DNA of 64,000 nt from Morella rubra (GCA_003952965.2 RXIC02000410.1:186001-250000), one strand, 5' to 3'. Shown: positions 12,323-24,607, counted from the first letter of the stretch. The notes: a model not told the origin generated them from the letters alone. Numbers and translations: made by a program.

Positions 12323-13681
12323 ATGGGTCAGTGCCTTTACTTATTTCTGAATTTATTCTTAGAAAGTTAATATTGTTTTCAATTGCATAACAATTCTGCC
12401 GCCGTTTTACGCTCTGTTTGATTTCCGCTCTTTTGTGAATTGATTACAGGAGTTGGTTGCAGTTTTCCCCTTTTGAGTGAAGCAGCAAGGGCTAAAGGAA
12501 AGAAACTCACAGAGAGAGCAACCGTACTTTCTTCTAGAGCAAGAAAGCGAAACAAACTACCCTATCTTCCGGAAGAGATCATCTTTATCATTCTCAGTCG
12601 ATGTCCTGCTGAGTTCCTGTACCGCAGTGCCAGGTGCGTGTGCAAAACATGGGCCAATATAATATGTAACCGAGATTTCACCAGGGTTCAGGCTCTCCAC
12701 GCTACCCGCAGCTTCTTGTTCATTCCTTATAATTACGAGGGGTATGAGAACCCGCGTAGAAATAATCCCTGGTTGCTTACTCTTTCCAAGGGCGTTTTGA
12801 ATCAGACAGATTTCAAACTTCATTTTCCAGGTCTCATGTTGGCTTCATCTTTTGGCATAGCATTATTCTACAGAGAATCACGTGGCATAGCAATATTCCG
12901 TGGTGAATCATATGGCTGCAACTTATACGTCGTTAATGAACTCACGAAGCAAATGGTGGAACTCCCTGGATCTCACGTTGAAGTCCGTGCGTTCTATTTC
13001 AGTCAGAGTAGCATCGCATATATCTCCGGCACCGGAGAAATTAAGGTGATAACTACTGGCAGGGATATGAAAGGAGAATTCCAATGGTACATACTGACGG
13101 TGGGAAGCGAAATGTCATGGAGGGTAATAGATAGTACTTCTATTCCTAAGCACCATCTCAGAAGGTTTGTGAGATATGGATTACCGACTAATTCTGTGGG
13201 TGGGGTTATATACTGGCAGTACTCTCTGTATAACCCGAGTGTAGTTGTGACTGACCTCTGTGAGGAAACCATTCACTGTTTTTCTCTGCGACATTTATCG
13301 TCTGTTAGATATTCCAGGCTTCTGGAAATGGGGACTCATTTGAGTTGGATCGAGCACCAAATGCATTCGAGATGCGAAGAAGTATGGATAGTGAAGGTCA
13401 AGGACTTGCATCAGATCGATGAGAGGGCTAAACTTTACACCAATACTCCCAATTTCGACGGCATTTTTCATCCTCGACCTATTGGTTGGTTGGACGATCA
13501 GCAGATATTGGTCTACACGGGTTATACACTCTCCACGGACACGGATTTGCCAACTCCTTTCCTTGTGGGTACTGTTATTGCCTACAATGTGAGTACAGGA
13601 ATGAAAATATATCAAAGCAGGGCAGACCCTTCCCCGCACAATGTGCTGAAGATGCACACCAGCAGCCTCATTTCATGGTAA
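12323..13681 (+). CDS. F-box protein with C-terminal F-box-associated region
   Basis: The frame is open from about 12440 to the TAA at 13681, about 410 codons. An F-box (LPEEIIFIILSRCP, then RCVCKTWANII) at about 12560-12670 would bind an SKP1-like protein in an SCF E3 ligase. The remainder resembles F-box-associated regions (MSWRVI, GGVIYWQ, VTDLCEETIHCF), which choose the substrate; the substrate is unknown. The start is uncertain: no ATG opens this frame before about 12831, after the F-box. The frame begins just after an acceptor-like TTGATTACAG ending at 12449. One model splices ATGG (12323-12326) across a GTCAGT donor to 12450, in frame, giving M-G-V-G-C. That intron would be about 123 nt with a weak donor. 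A longer upstream exon or a gene that lost its start is also possible. Confidence 0.7.
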
Positions 13682-13828
13682 TTCAATTAAAAGACTCGCA
13701 TGCATCTTCAAGATATAGATGCTAGCTTATTGGGTTTTTTTCTTTTTCTTTTTTATTTTAGGCTTTGTTTTTTTATATTGATCAACGAAAAATTACATAT
13801 TATAATTTGGTTACCCAAATCCACATTC

Positions 13829-14221
13829 TTAGAACGATTTCTTCTCGCATTTGTCTGTTCTATCTTTGGTGACTTGAATGGAAAAATTAAAGAAGTTTCA
13901 TATATTTTGAGCACATTGGGACTGCATTATCAGTGAATGAGGGTGCTAATGCCGTTTATTGTGATGTTATATGGATGTGGTAATTCATGCTTCCATAAGT
14001 GATTAGTTTAGTGATTAAAAAGCTTTAATTTATAGTTAGGAGACCCAAGGTATATATCTGGAATTATGCTACTAAGTAAATCTAGGATCCCTCGAAGTCC
14101 GGACGACCAAAGTTTGGGTTTGTGAATATATGCATGCATAACTGAGGTCTTCAAAATACTGATTTCTTGGGTGTATGCAATATTGGTGACCAAGGTGATC
14201 GAGGCCATTAATTTGAAGTCG
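13829..14221 (+). repeat. Downstream copy of the repeat pair flanking the F-box gene
   Basis: It shares ordered blocks with 10201-10444: TTAGAACGATTTCTTCTCG, the AAAAAGTTTAAATTTATA-like block, AGGAGACCCAAGGTAT and a closing CGAGGCCATTAATTTGAAG. It is about 150 bp longer than the other copy. It begins about 150 bp after the F-box stop codon and may be part of the 3' UTR. Confidence 0.55.
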
Positions 14222-15258
14222 TTCATGCAATATTTTCTTCTACTTTTTTTGAACGATCACTAAAATATTAATTATTTACCTGTTTGAATTTTGAATTTTA
14301 GCTTTTAAACTATTTTATTCTTCAATATCTGTCCCAATGTATTTTAATAATTTGAAAGCTAAATATACTAAAATTCTTAGTTTAGACTGTAATGAAAGAT
14401 AAAAATGAAGATTTCTCTTTTTGTCCCTTGACATCAACTTTCCAGATGTGTCTTCTTCTTTTTTTTCGACGTAAGTCACGTCACTTTCCAGATATGTCAA
14501 ACCATAATTTCTCTCCTCTCTAATCTATAGCATGAATGCCAGAGACACGGTAGTAGTACTCTTTCATCCATGCGTTACATTTCTTGAATGGAAGAAGGGA
14601 AGTGCATGATCAGGACGACTGAGTTCGCACCTCAAGGCTCAACCAACGAGATCTCTGTCCTTATTCTCACTAAATATACCGATCAAACTGGGATAATTAG
14701 ACACTTTTGGCATCTAAATTTTCTATTTTATTGTGAAACACCCCTGACCAAATTACTAATAGCACAAACTAATCTCGCAGGTTAAAACCAGTGCCAATTA
14801 AATTTGTTCTCGAACTGGATACAATTCATTCCGGAGTGAAATTTCGTTTTTTTAACTATTGAATTATTATATTTGGGATAACATGTTATATAGATTTTAC
14901 TACAAAGAAACAATAACAAACTAAATTAAGAACTTTCCATTGACACAAGAACAACAATTTAGATTCAATTACTTAAATAGGATCAAATTTACTAATTTCT
15001 GAATAAAATAACATGGATTTTCTACTCCTTGATTTGAGACAATTTGTAAAGGTTGTAAACCAAATTATTCAGAGATGAAATAGTACCCTTTTCTTTTCTC
15101 TAGTTTAAGCACATGAAATTACCTAACCATTGTATCTAGTAATGAGAAAATTAAAAATATTTAAGCAATTAGATAACATTATGGAGAAATAGGGAAATTC
15201 TTCCTCGTTAAAAATTGCAGGAGGGCTTGTACACAATTTCAATGAGCACGCACTCACT
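14222..15258. other. Intergenic DNA between F-box and PPR genes
   Basis: AT-rich sequence with no recognised gene or RNA. Short frames here (14315-14500, 14588-14785) have no family signature. Confidence 0.4.
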
Positions 15259-15505
15259 GCGGGACAGGTTGGACGGATCAGAATTTCATCCTAAATATTC
15301 TATATAAAGATGTTATAAAGAGGCCAGGATTTAAAAAAATAAATCTAATAATTGAGTTAAGCTCTTTTTTTTTTTTTTTTCATCTCATTAATGAGGTAGT
15401 TAAATTTAGGCCCTTAGATTTATTTTTTTAAAATCTTGACCCTTCCTTATAATATCTTTGTATAAAATCTTTATGGTAGAATCTTTACCCGTCTCATTGT
15501 ACCCT
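15259..15505. repeat. Imperfect palindrome, MITE-like foldback
   Basis: The block at about 15301-15348 (TATATAAAGATGTTATAAAG then AAAAAAATAAATCTAA) is repeated as its reverse complement at about 15414-15464, and weaker similarity extends outward on both sides. The transcript could fold into a hairpin of about 100 bp per arm. No coding content. A MITE is the simplest reading; a small-RNA hairpin cannot be excluded. Confidence 0.45.
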
Positions 15506-16019
15506 CTCATTAGATAATAATATGGCTTAGAATTAAATATACTTTGCATCTTTTAATTTTGAGGGTCTTGATATTGTGCATCCCAATATATTTTTTTGTC
15601 ACGTTGCTATTACTAACTATTATTTCATACACTTTGCATTATCTGTTGAATTTTTTTGTTAATTTAGACAGAAATTTATTTTTTTATTTCAAAAATTACA
15701 ATTTACCGTTATAAAATGGTTATTTTTCAAAAAAAAATATAAGACCAAATTGTCATTTCGCATGTTAAAATTTTTTTCTTTTTATCTAAATTAATTGAAA
15801 ATTTTAAAAAAATTATAAAAAAAGATGTTTAAAATTAATAATTGACAGGTAGAATATTACAAAAACAATAGATGAAATTGTAAAGTGTAGAGTCCTGAAA
15901 TTGAAGGTCGCCGATTATCCCTTGGCGTACTTTTCTTTTACAGAAATAAAGATCCTGGTTCGTACCTCTTCATCCAATTCCTTATCTTTTCGTAATTTCT
16001 TCTTCGCAGAAGGAGAAAG

Positions 16020-16136
16020 ATGATATGGGCATGGAGATGCAGACCGTCTTCTGTCCAGAATTGCCTTCACTGTCATCGATCCGTGGTTTTCGTTCTTTAT
16101 TCTTGTCCTGTCCTGGTTGTATCAAACGCCATATGA
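16020..16136 (+). promoter_or_regulatory. Overlapping upstream ATG at the PPR start
   Basis: An ATG at 16020, five bases before the PPR start and out of frame, opens a 38-codon frame ending at the TGA at about 16134. Scanning ribosomes would meet it first. It could dampen translation or be bypassed by leaky scanning; its context is GAAAGATGA. Confidence 0.4.
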
Positions 16137-18954
16137 AATACAGGTCCTTCGGTTCGTCAAATTTTTGGATGAAGAACAAGGTTGTCAAAGAAGTTCCTTT
16201 AAGAGCATTTGATGATAAGAGCTTGATTGCCGGGTATCCCATTGATCGTGAAGATGGAGAGGAACGTTCGGGTGAGGTATTCAACCACACAATATGTTCT
16301 TGTTGCAGAGCAGGAGATGTCGACCGGGCTATGGCACTTATCTCTCAAATGGAGGCTCTGGGCTCTCATCCAAACTTATTATCCTACACTCATTTGATTG
16401 AAGCTCTTGGAAGTGTTGGCAGGACTTCGGAAGCTGAAGCAATATTTCAAGAGATAGTATTTTATGGGTTTAAGCCAAGAGTTAAAATTTACAATGTTTT
16501 GCTCAGAGTTTTCTTAAAGAAAGGTCTCCTAGGAGTTTCGATTAAGATATTGGAGGTAATGGGTAATTTGGGTATTCACAGGAATCAAGAAACATATGAG
16601 GCTCTTGTGGATTATTATGTGAGTGCCGGAAGGTTGGAAGATACTTGGAAAATAATCAACGAGATGAGGAGCGAGAGATTTCAACTTAGCTCTTTTGTGT
16701 ACAGCAAGGTTATTGGTCTTTATAGGGATAATGGGATGTGGAAGAAAGCGGTGGGCATTGTGGAAGAGCTTAGGGAGATGGGGATGTCATTAGATAAGCA
16801 GATATGTAACAGCATCATAGATACGTTTGGGAAATATGGCGAGCTAGAAGAAGCCTTGGAAATATTCGAGAAAATGCAACAACAGGGTATAAGACCTGAT
16901 ATAACAACATGGAACTCTTTAATCCGTTGGCATTGTAAGGCTGGGGATCTATCGAAGGCGCTTGAGCTGTTCACCGAAATGCAAGAACAAGGTTTATATC
17001 CTGACCCGAAGATCTTCATTACCATCATTAGCCGTTTGGGAGAGCAGGGAAAGTGGGATGTGATAAAGAAGAATTTTGAGGCTATGAAGTACAGAGGGCA
17101 TACAAAAAGTAGTGCCATTTATTTAGTATTGGTTGATATCTACGGGCAATATGGTAGATTTCAAGATGCTGAGGAGTGCGTATGTGCCCTGAAGGCAGAA
17201 GGTGTTCAAGTTTCAGCTAGTCTGTTTTGTATCTTAGCAAATGCTTATGCTCAGCAGGTCACCTGTTCCACATTCCCTTAATTTCTTGCTTCCTTTGTTT
17301 TTACTATCTCCCTGTATACGTACTCTTTTTATTTTATTGTTGATTTTTTATTTGGGGTGCCTATCCACGACCGGGTTGGGGCTCTCTATTTCATGCTTAT
17401 CTCTTTATATAGGTCCAAAAGAGACTATGCTTTCCATTTTATCTGGCTCACCCGATGCCACAAGATAGTGTGGCATAACCCTGCGTCTTGTCAACTGTGG
17501 AGTTATATTTAGGAATTTTTGAGACCTTTCTCGTTTAGTGTACTAATGCTTTGAAGCATGCCCCAGATGATCGTTGCTGGATCATTTCAATCCTCCATTT
17601 TAACTACTTCACTTGTGCTTTAATGGCTCCTTTAGTTTGCATAACCAGGTAGCGGCTTTTGGGCATTTGTGGTGCTTCAAAGAGAGTTAGTGACACCCTA
17701 ATGATAACTTCTGTAAGATATGCCTGAAAATGTTCAATGTCTTTGCTTCCAAATTCCTAGGTTGGAATCAATTAAGCATCCAGGGATACTGTCCAGCGGC
17801 ATAATTTCTAGTTGAAACTTTGAAATGATCTAACTGAGGCGATGAAAAGACCACCCAAATGGGGTTTAGACGTTTGTAAAGCTTTCTAGTCGGAGAGGGC
17901 AAATGAGAAAGCATAAATGAGTGTGTCATTGGTCATTCTTCAAATCTTTATGATGAAGCTTAATGAGACCCAGTTATTTTTCAAAGCATGTCAGTTTTTA
18001 AAAGCGACCAACATTTACTTCTGGAATAAAATCTGTATCTGTCTCTGCTATTGTCTTCTATCTTCTATAAAGAGTGTGTCATACATTCAAGTGTCCTGGA
18101 GAGTTACTGATCGCATTTTATGCCAGGTGAAAGGAAAGAAAAACCAAGACAAGACTAGGCATGAACAATATGACAAAGTAACCAACAAACAACTCTTAAA
18201 GATTGATATATACAATCCAAAGGAATTTTGCTACTTTTCAAGCTCATTTGGTGCTAATTCTTTGTATCTTTTTCTAAAGACGGAGGCATGAAAACTTTAT
18301 TCACATTACTTTTAACTTTTTCCTTTGTTTTAGCAGGGATTTTGTGAACAGACACTAAAGGTGCTTCAGCTCATGGAAGCAGAGGGAATTGAGCCAAATA
18401 TTATAATGCTGAATGTGTTGATCAATGCCTTTGGTGTGGCTGGGAGACATATGGAGGCATTATCTGTATATGATCATATCAAAGCGAGTGTAAGCTTCCG
18501 CTTACAGTACTGTACTGGCTTTCTTTGTCAACTTCAATCTTCAAGATGGTTTTACTGATTGTTTTCTTATTGTATCTGAAGGGTATTAGCCCTGATGTGG
18601 TTACTTATAGTACCCTTATGAAGGCATATATTAGAGCAAAGAAATTTGATGAGGTAAGTGCTCTATAATCCAGTGAGCTGCAGTTATCTTTTCTCATCCA
18701 TGCAAGATGTAAATGTTAGCTGCTCACTTACCATGTTTGCTGCTTCTAATTAGATCCAATTTTGTGGGATATCCCTTATTCCAGTGTCATAATCTAGATG
18801 CATGTTTCTCCATGCTAAATTATGTCACTATTTGTTCCAGGTTCCTGCAATATACAAGGAAATGGAATATGCTGGGTGTACCCCAGATAGGAAGGCCAGA
18901 GAGATGTTAGAAGTTGCATTAATGGTTCTTGAACAGAGACCCTACAAGTACTAG
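16025..18954 (+). CDS. P-class pentatricopeptide repeat (PPR) protein, four exons
   Basis: Exons by reading frame and splice signals: 16025-17257, 18337-18489, 18582-18653 and 18841-18954, all joined in phase 0, giving 523 residues. Residues 1-84 look like an organelle-targeting leader. Residues 85-504 are exactly twelve 35-residue PPR motifs with no gaps, followed by a 19-residue tail ending RPYKY. There are no E, DYW, SMR or other added domains, so it is P-class: an RNA-binding protein of plastid or mitochondrion acting in RNA stability, splicing or translation. Donor 1 (CAG/GTCACC) is weak; the exon 2 acceptor is a TAGCAG tandem, allowing one extra Gln. Most plant PPR genes lack introns, so four exons is less common. 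A small overlapping ATG frame begins at 16020. I do not assign an orthologue. Confidence 0.88.
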
Positions 18955-21038
18955 ATCAGTCTGGAGTCTTGTGTAAGGTAAGATGTGGATAAACATGATT
19001 ATCCAGATGACACATGATACTCCTTTAAATCCCAATCTTCTCTGTGGAATGAATTTTGCTTGAGCTGAGGTGAGTTTTTCTCTTGTCGTACAGATTGCAT
19101 GTCATAGATATGCTTTTTCCCTTGTGATAAGATTAGTCTTTTCTATATACGTTTAGCTTAAATTTTTAACAACTTTATACTCCATGGCCCTATTTTTAGA
19201 TTTGAAAACCTCACCAACTATTATCCTGACATGGCTGTTGTATACTTCTTCAGACTCATTGGGGATTCTGATACTTGGTATAATCCCTTCACATAGGGGC
19301 TCTGGGATTTGAAGACCTTGTACACAGTTGGGCTCAGAATATTCTGTATCTTGCTCAGTAGTGGAATCAACTAGTGAAGGATGCTCAGGCTGCGAGATTT
19401 ATTTGGACGGAGGATCTTCTGATCACCGGCATCTCTTGTATATCCTTCACTTACCACACTCTGAGGGTTCCAGAAGATGTGTCTTGACCAGCTATAGTTT
19501 ACCTTGACATGTTCTAGTTGGAAACTTGGGGGCTTAAGCCAGCAGTTCCATTCAACACCCCGCAGACTAGTACAAGAACTAAGGCCTTACGCTGCATGAA
19601 GAGATGGTCATCTAGGATTGTCTGTGATTATGCAGGATAGGATGCAGCCTGAAATGATAGATGGTTCCATTGATTATTTTGACAGGCTTTTCAGATAGTA
19701 AGAATTATTCAAAGAGAAAAGCAAAAAAATGTCCAAGAAATGAACACTTAAAAACCCATAGATATTTGCAGATTGAGTACAGGGAGGTGACAAAAGTCCT
19801 TTTCACGCAATTGGAGGGGCAACCGAGGGGAAGATGGATGCTTGTATTTGATTGGGATTGACTTGACAATGACTAACGCTGGGTCGGGAGTTGATGAACC
19901 AATTGGTCTCGCAATGTATTTGTGAAACGAAGACTAGAGCATGCTACTTATCAAAAAGGAAAGACTGCAAGTGAATTTTTCATCCCAAGGTTAAATCACT
20001 CTATCCTTCAGAGTTACACCGAATTCTAAGCATGAAGTTAGTTTACGAGGTCGAAGCCATATGGCGTATCATCTTGGATACCGGGTTCATTAGTCATTAC
20101 TGTGACTGTTGCAGGCTTGCCATCAGCTTGTGGAGCATGGAGATGAGGAAGCAGTTATTCTAATTCGAAAGGAAAGTTTTAGGTAGGCAAAGATCAGATT
20201 ATAGACAGACTAGGGCATGCTTAGATAGATCTGATTGACCCGGGACTGGCATGGGAATATTGCAGGCTTAGTAATGAATGCAATAACTTTTGTAGCAAAC
20301 TCTACAATCCTAATTATGGAGGAAACAATTAGTTTTTTTGCAGGTGCGTTAGTTTGTTGGGAATTCAAAGCTCAATAATTCAACGGTTGGTCTTCAAGTA
20401 AATTGTGGCCTTATCATGATGAAAAATTCTGAAGAAGTGAGGTTCATTCTTGATGCAGGCTCCATAGAAATACTGAAAGGTAACCCTTCTCACAATAATT
20501 ATCAAAAAAATAGTAGCATTATTGCTGTACCCTTTTTGTTGATCATGCAGATCAATTATATGGCGAAGAAATTAATCATGCATGATTATTTCTGCATAGT
20601 TAATCCAAGAGTTGCTATCGAAGAGCCCCTCATGGATAATCGCTCCTATTCCTGTTCCTGACGCGGAAAGATCCCCTTATATATTCTCCTACCCCACATC
20701 GAACCAAGGGCTAATCACTGGCAGGCATACCAAACTGCTTGCCGCCAGAGAGAGAGAGAGAGACCCACTGTGAGGATTACAAGCACTTAAAACGAGCATT
20801 TTATATCACATAAAAGGACCTTGGTAGCATACACCAGATGAACCATACACACGTACGTAGATTTTACATGATCAGGATACGTAAGTCGCATATATAAAAC
20901 GTTTCACGCCATATTACAAAACATAAAACCAGTTTTATTTCTTCGGCCAAAATACTATGTGGGCTACATGCCCCACAGCAATACTTATTCTTATAATATA
21001 GCAGCACTTCCTTGGCCTCGTACGCTATTGCTTCAAAT
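18955..21038. other. PPR 3' flank and convergent intergenic DNA
   Basis: No gene was recognised. The PPR 3' UTR must lie in the first part. A (GA)n run lies near 20750. The region lies between the convergent PPR (plus) and LEA (minus) genes, and the LEA 3' UTR probably covers the last 100-200 bases. Confidence 0.4.
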
Positions 21039-24000
21039 TTAATGAGGCTTCTCCAAGTCCTCAAGACCGGTGTGGCGGAACCAGGCCTGCTGCTCGAGCA
21101 CGGAGTCCTGACCAACATCCGCGGCCGAAGAGTGGAACCCACGCTCACCAGAAGTGGTAGTATGCTCAGCAGGGGGACCAAATACCCCAGTTTGAGGGTG
21201 CGGAGCCCAGTAGGTTTCAGACTCGGGTGGTATCACATAGTCTGGTACCACGGTCGGGTGGTGCTCATCCGGGTTCTTGTCATACACTGATGTGTGCGCA
21301 GCCCTCCTGTGACCAAAAGCAACAGAATCAGCATGTTGAAGCTATTTAAGACACAATCCATTTGATTTCTAAGGGCATGTTCGGTTGCCCATTTTTTTTA
21401 GGGGAAAATACACTTTTCACCCATGAACTACCATATATTTTACACTTTGCACCCTAAACTACCAATTTTGACATTGCACCCTTTAACTACCAATTTTTAA
21501 CATTTGCACCTTATTCAAATTTTTAAACTAAAATGACGATAATGCCTTAGATATTGTTGTCAATTCATTAATTTCTCAAGGGTATTATTGTCAAATGGAG
21601 GTGCAAAGTGTTTAATATTAGTAGTTGGAGGGTATAATGTGTCAAAGTGGATAGTTTAGGGTGCAAAATGTATAACATTGGTAGTTTAAGGGTGCAATGT
21701 CTTAAAGATAGTAGTTTGGGGTGCAATGTGTCACTACTCCGGTAGTTTGTGGGTGAAAAGTGTATTTTCCCCTTTTTTTTAAGATTTGTATTCTTTTTTT
21801 ATTTTATAATTCAAACATTACAAAATACACGTATTCTAATACAATATTTTATTACTTTTTTTACAAATATCAATTATTTTTAACAATTTATACACGTATA
21901 TCAATACAATTTTAACATCACCTAAATATTCACAATTTTATCATAATCTTAAAATTCCTTCCTAACGAACATATAATTTTTAATTTAACAATAAGCAAAT
22001 GGTGAGACCAATTTCCGATAATGCCCTTGGTCCCTTTCATTATTACTATTGTGGCGTACAAGATAAAGGCGAACCACCTTGTACACTGTTACCCGCCCGT
22101 CCTCATCGCTGTCCCACTTGATGAATAAAATATGGACTGATGTTTATCTAAAATGAGACCATGACCATCCAACCCTGCAGTGACCAGAGTAGGTGACACC
22201 CATCGCTCACGTGGCGTGGATGGTGTTAGGTGTCACCGGGTGATCTTTTCAAGAAGAATTCAAAATGACCAGCCAGTTTGTCTATCCAGCCCTCCCCTCA
22301 CCATCCGAATAGTCACGTGACCCGCATATGATACGATAAGATAACGACTAGGCAACCCACCCAACCACTTACGATTTAGCGTTTAAATATATTTGGTTCA
22401 CGCGTTTCGTACGCTTTTGTATTAAAAAGACGACAAAAGAGTGCGATGCGAAAGCAGACGCACCGATTGTGCATGTCGCATTGCTGTGACCGTTTGTCGT
22501 CACGCATCTCAACCGTGGTTTGTAGTGCCGCAAAAACCAAGACCTAAAGTTATTCTTCTATCTAGTCAGAATGTTTTAATGGATTACTACACAATTTCGA
22601 GTAGTATGAACCTCTGCTAAGTCCTCCTCCTTATATTTATCTCTTTACAAAGTTTAAATTACACCAACAGAAAATTATAGATAATCCTAATTCTCCTCCG
22701 AATCACTGTGTCCAACTATTTCTTTTTTTTTTCTTTCAGAATAAAAAGATTATTCATAACACGTATATTGATGCTAAGCATGACTTATCCTACTCTCAAC
22801 TCTCCATCTCTGTGGGTTTTTGGTGAACCTTTCTTATCTAGAGGAGCCCCTTTTTCTTAACTTGCTGGTAAAATATTAAGTTAAACAGGAGCCCAAGGTC
22901 CAGGGCAGAGGGGTTGACTCGACAAGCCCATATAATATATTGGGCACATGTGCCTCATAAGCAAGTATCTCGTGGAGGCCGAGTCAGATCACACGAGATA
23001 CAAGGAATTAAGGAATCACTGGAAATACAGCTAGAAGAATAATTGAATTCAATTGTTAAAACCATATAAAAGATCACATGGGAGAGTTTCAACATCAAAA
23101 AAGAGATTTGGGATGTCAACTATTGGACCGCATGATCACGATCACAACCGAAGCTCCAACCATTAATGGATAGGAAATGGTCGAGGCATGAAACGTGCTA
23201 CTATTTAAAAAAGTGGTACAATATAAAATGGTACAAGCAAAAAGTTTCCCCTAAAATAAAGGTAAAAACCAGTACTGCCCCAAATTTGCATACCGGATAA
23301 ATGTGCAAGGGAAATTAAAAGATATATTTGAGCGAAATAGTGGATGGTGGATGGATCATGTGGTACATGAGTACACTAATATAAATTATGAGAGGTTTTT
23401 GAAAACAAGTGGGAATCCTTGCAATGTATGGTAAAAATTCATAGGCAACTCAAGAAAAACAAGAATCAAAGAATTAAAAACTGTTTCAAAACTAATAACC
23501 CACATCTAACCGTTAGAGAATTTTGACTCTTATAATTCTAAAACTGTAAAAGTCAATATAAAAAGTTATGAGAAACTTGCGATGAAGAAAATGAAGCAAG
23601 CAAAAGGTCAAAGATTCAACGAACTCTGTTTCTATATTAAGGCTTAAACAAGTGACAATGTGAAGCGTATTTCACACCTACCAAGTGCCCTCTACAGTTT
23701 TCCACACAGAAGTGTGCAAAATATTCGTAGACGACTAAGTTTTTCTCATAATTACTAAAACAGCCTTCATGCCAAGCTGTCCAGTACGGGGCACCGGTCT
23801 ATTATGTTTTGTAGTCCTTAAAAACTTACCGATCTTTGTAGGCTTTTGTCCTTATCCACATCCGCCATCAAATAGAAATCTCCTTCCCAAAAGCCTCGGG
23901 GTACGAAAACAAAAGCAATATCCAAGCTTCTTCACGGTGGAGATCAGACGAAGGGGAAGGATGGAAAGCGATAAACGGAAGAATCTCCCCCGTGAGTCAG

Positions 24001-24607
24001 AATATCCGGAAACAGACAATTAACTAGTCCAGAAGACTTCAATAGAAAGAATTCCTGGAAAAGGTTAAGGACACGGTGCCAAACACTACCAAGAGTTATC
24101 GACAACCCAGACACTTTCATTTCATGGATACCGACTGATTTCTAAATCCTAACGGAAGAAACAGATTTGTCTCCGAAAAACTCCGAATGAGCGGACCAAA
24201 ACAAACGAGGCCACCGAGAAATTACTCACGAGACCGAATCGTGCTGGTTTTCAGGAACTAACTACAGATCAGTGATAAAAGAATCTCTAAAGAAGACACT
24301 TTCAAATTCTTGTACCTCAGCGTCTGAGATCACAGTTAGACACACTATAAATGAACAAATATAGCCTATAGACCAGCTTTCAGATGTCGGTTCTGATGAT
24401 CCTATAGGAAATACTTCAACCAGCCCCAAATACAAACGCAAAGCCGCACAAGCAGCACAAAGAAGAAAGGAAGAAGCAAAGAAAACCAAACCTGACAGTG
24501 AGAGCAGAGGGGAGAGTGGAATCGCGCGCTTTGGAGGTCCAGATCTGGTTGACGACTCGCTTGCCCAAGTTTAGAGCAACCACTCGGCTCTGGGAATTGG
24601 CGGCCAT
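21039..24607 (-). CDS. Late embryogenesis abundant protein, At5g17165-like
   Basis: Two exons on the minus strand: 24607-24492 and 21306-21039, separated by a 3.2-kb GT-AG intron. Together they encode 127 residues. The first exon (MAANSQSRVVALNLGKRVV...) looks like an amphipathic organelle-targeting leader. The second contains VVPDYVIPPES, YWAPHPQTGVFGP and GERGFHSS, and ends near LEDLEKP, which I recognise from the Arabidopsis LEA protein At5g17165 and its relatives. The splice joins AG to G in one Arg codon, giving VRRAAHTSVYDKNP across the junction. The family is small, hydrophilic and linked to desiccation and oxidative stress; its molecular action is not settled. In Arabidopsis the neighbour is ENH1 (At5g17170), and an ENH1 gene also lies downstream here. 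The product looks intact. Confidence 0.88.
21401..21772. mobile_element. MULE-type MITE inside the LEA intron
   Basis: The ends are near-perfect inverted repeats: GGGGAAAATACACTTTTCAC at left, and the right end GTGAAAAGTGTATTTTCCCC is its exact reverse complement. The 9-bp sequence TTTTTTTTA at 21392-21400 is repeated at 21773-21781. A 9-bp duplication and long TIRs fit a Mutator-like MITE, although a T-run duplication is weak proof. Inside, a degenerate unit (TTGCACCCTAAACTACCAA) repeats about every 30 bp on one arm and in reverse on the other. No coding capacity. Confidence 0.7.
21773..24491. other. Rest of the LEA intron
   Basis: Within the 3.2-kb intron I see no exon or RNA gene. The AT-rich flank up to about 21975 may be part of an older MITE (GGGCATGTTCGGTT at 21374 and, inverted, AACGAACAT near 21964) into which the MULE-type MITE inserted. 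About 22000-22560 is GC-richer with a CTCACGTGG ACGT motif. An open frame at 23769-24023 is unrecognised. Confidence 0.4.

Noticed and set aside
23769-24023. Plus-strand 84-codon frame in the LEA intron
   Set aside because: No recognisable domain, and it lies antisense in an intron; no promoter or splice context supports it.
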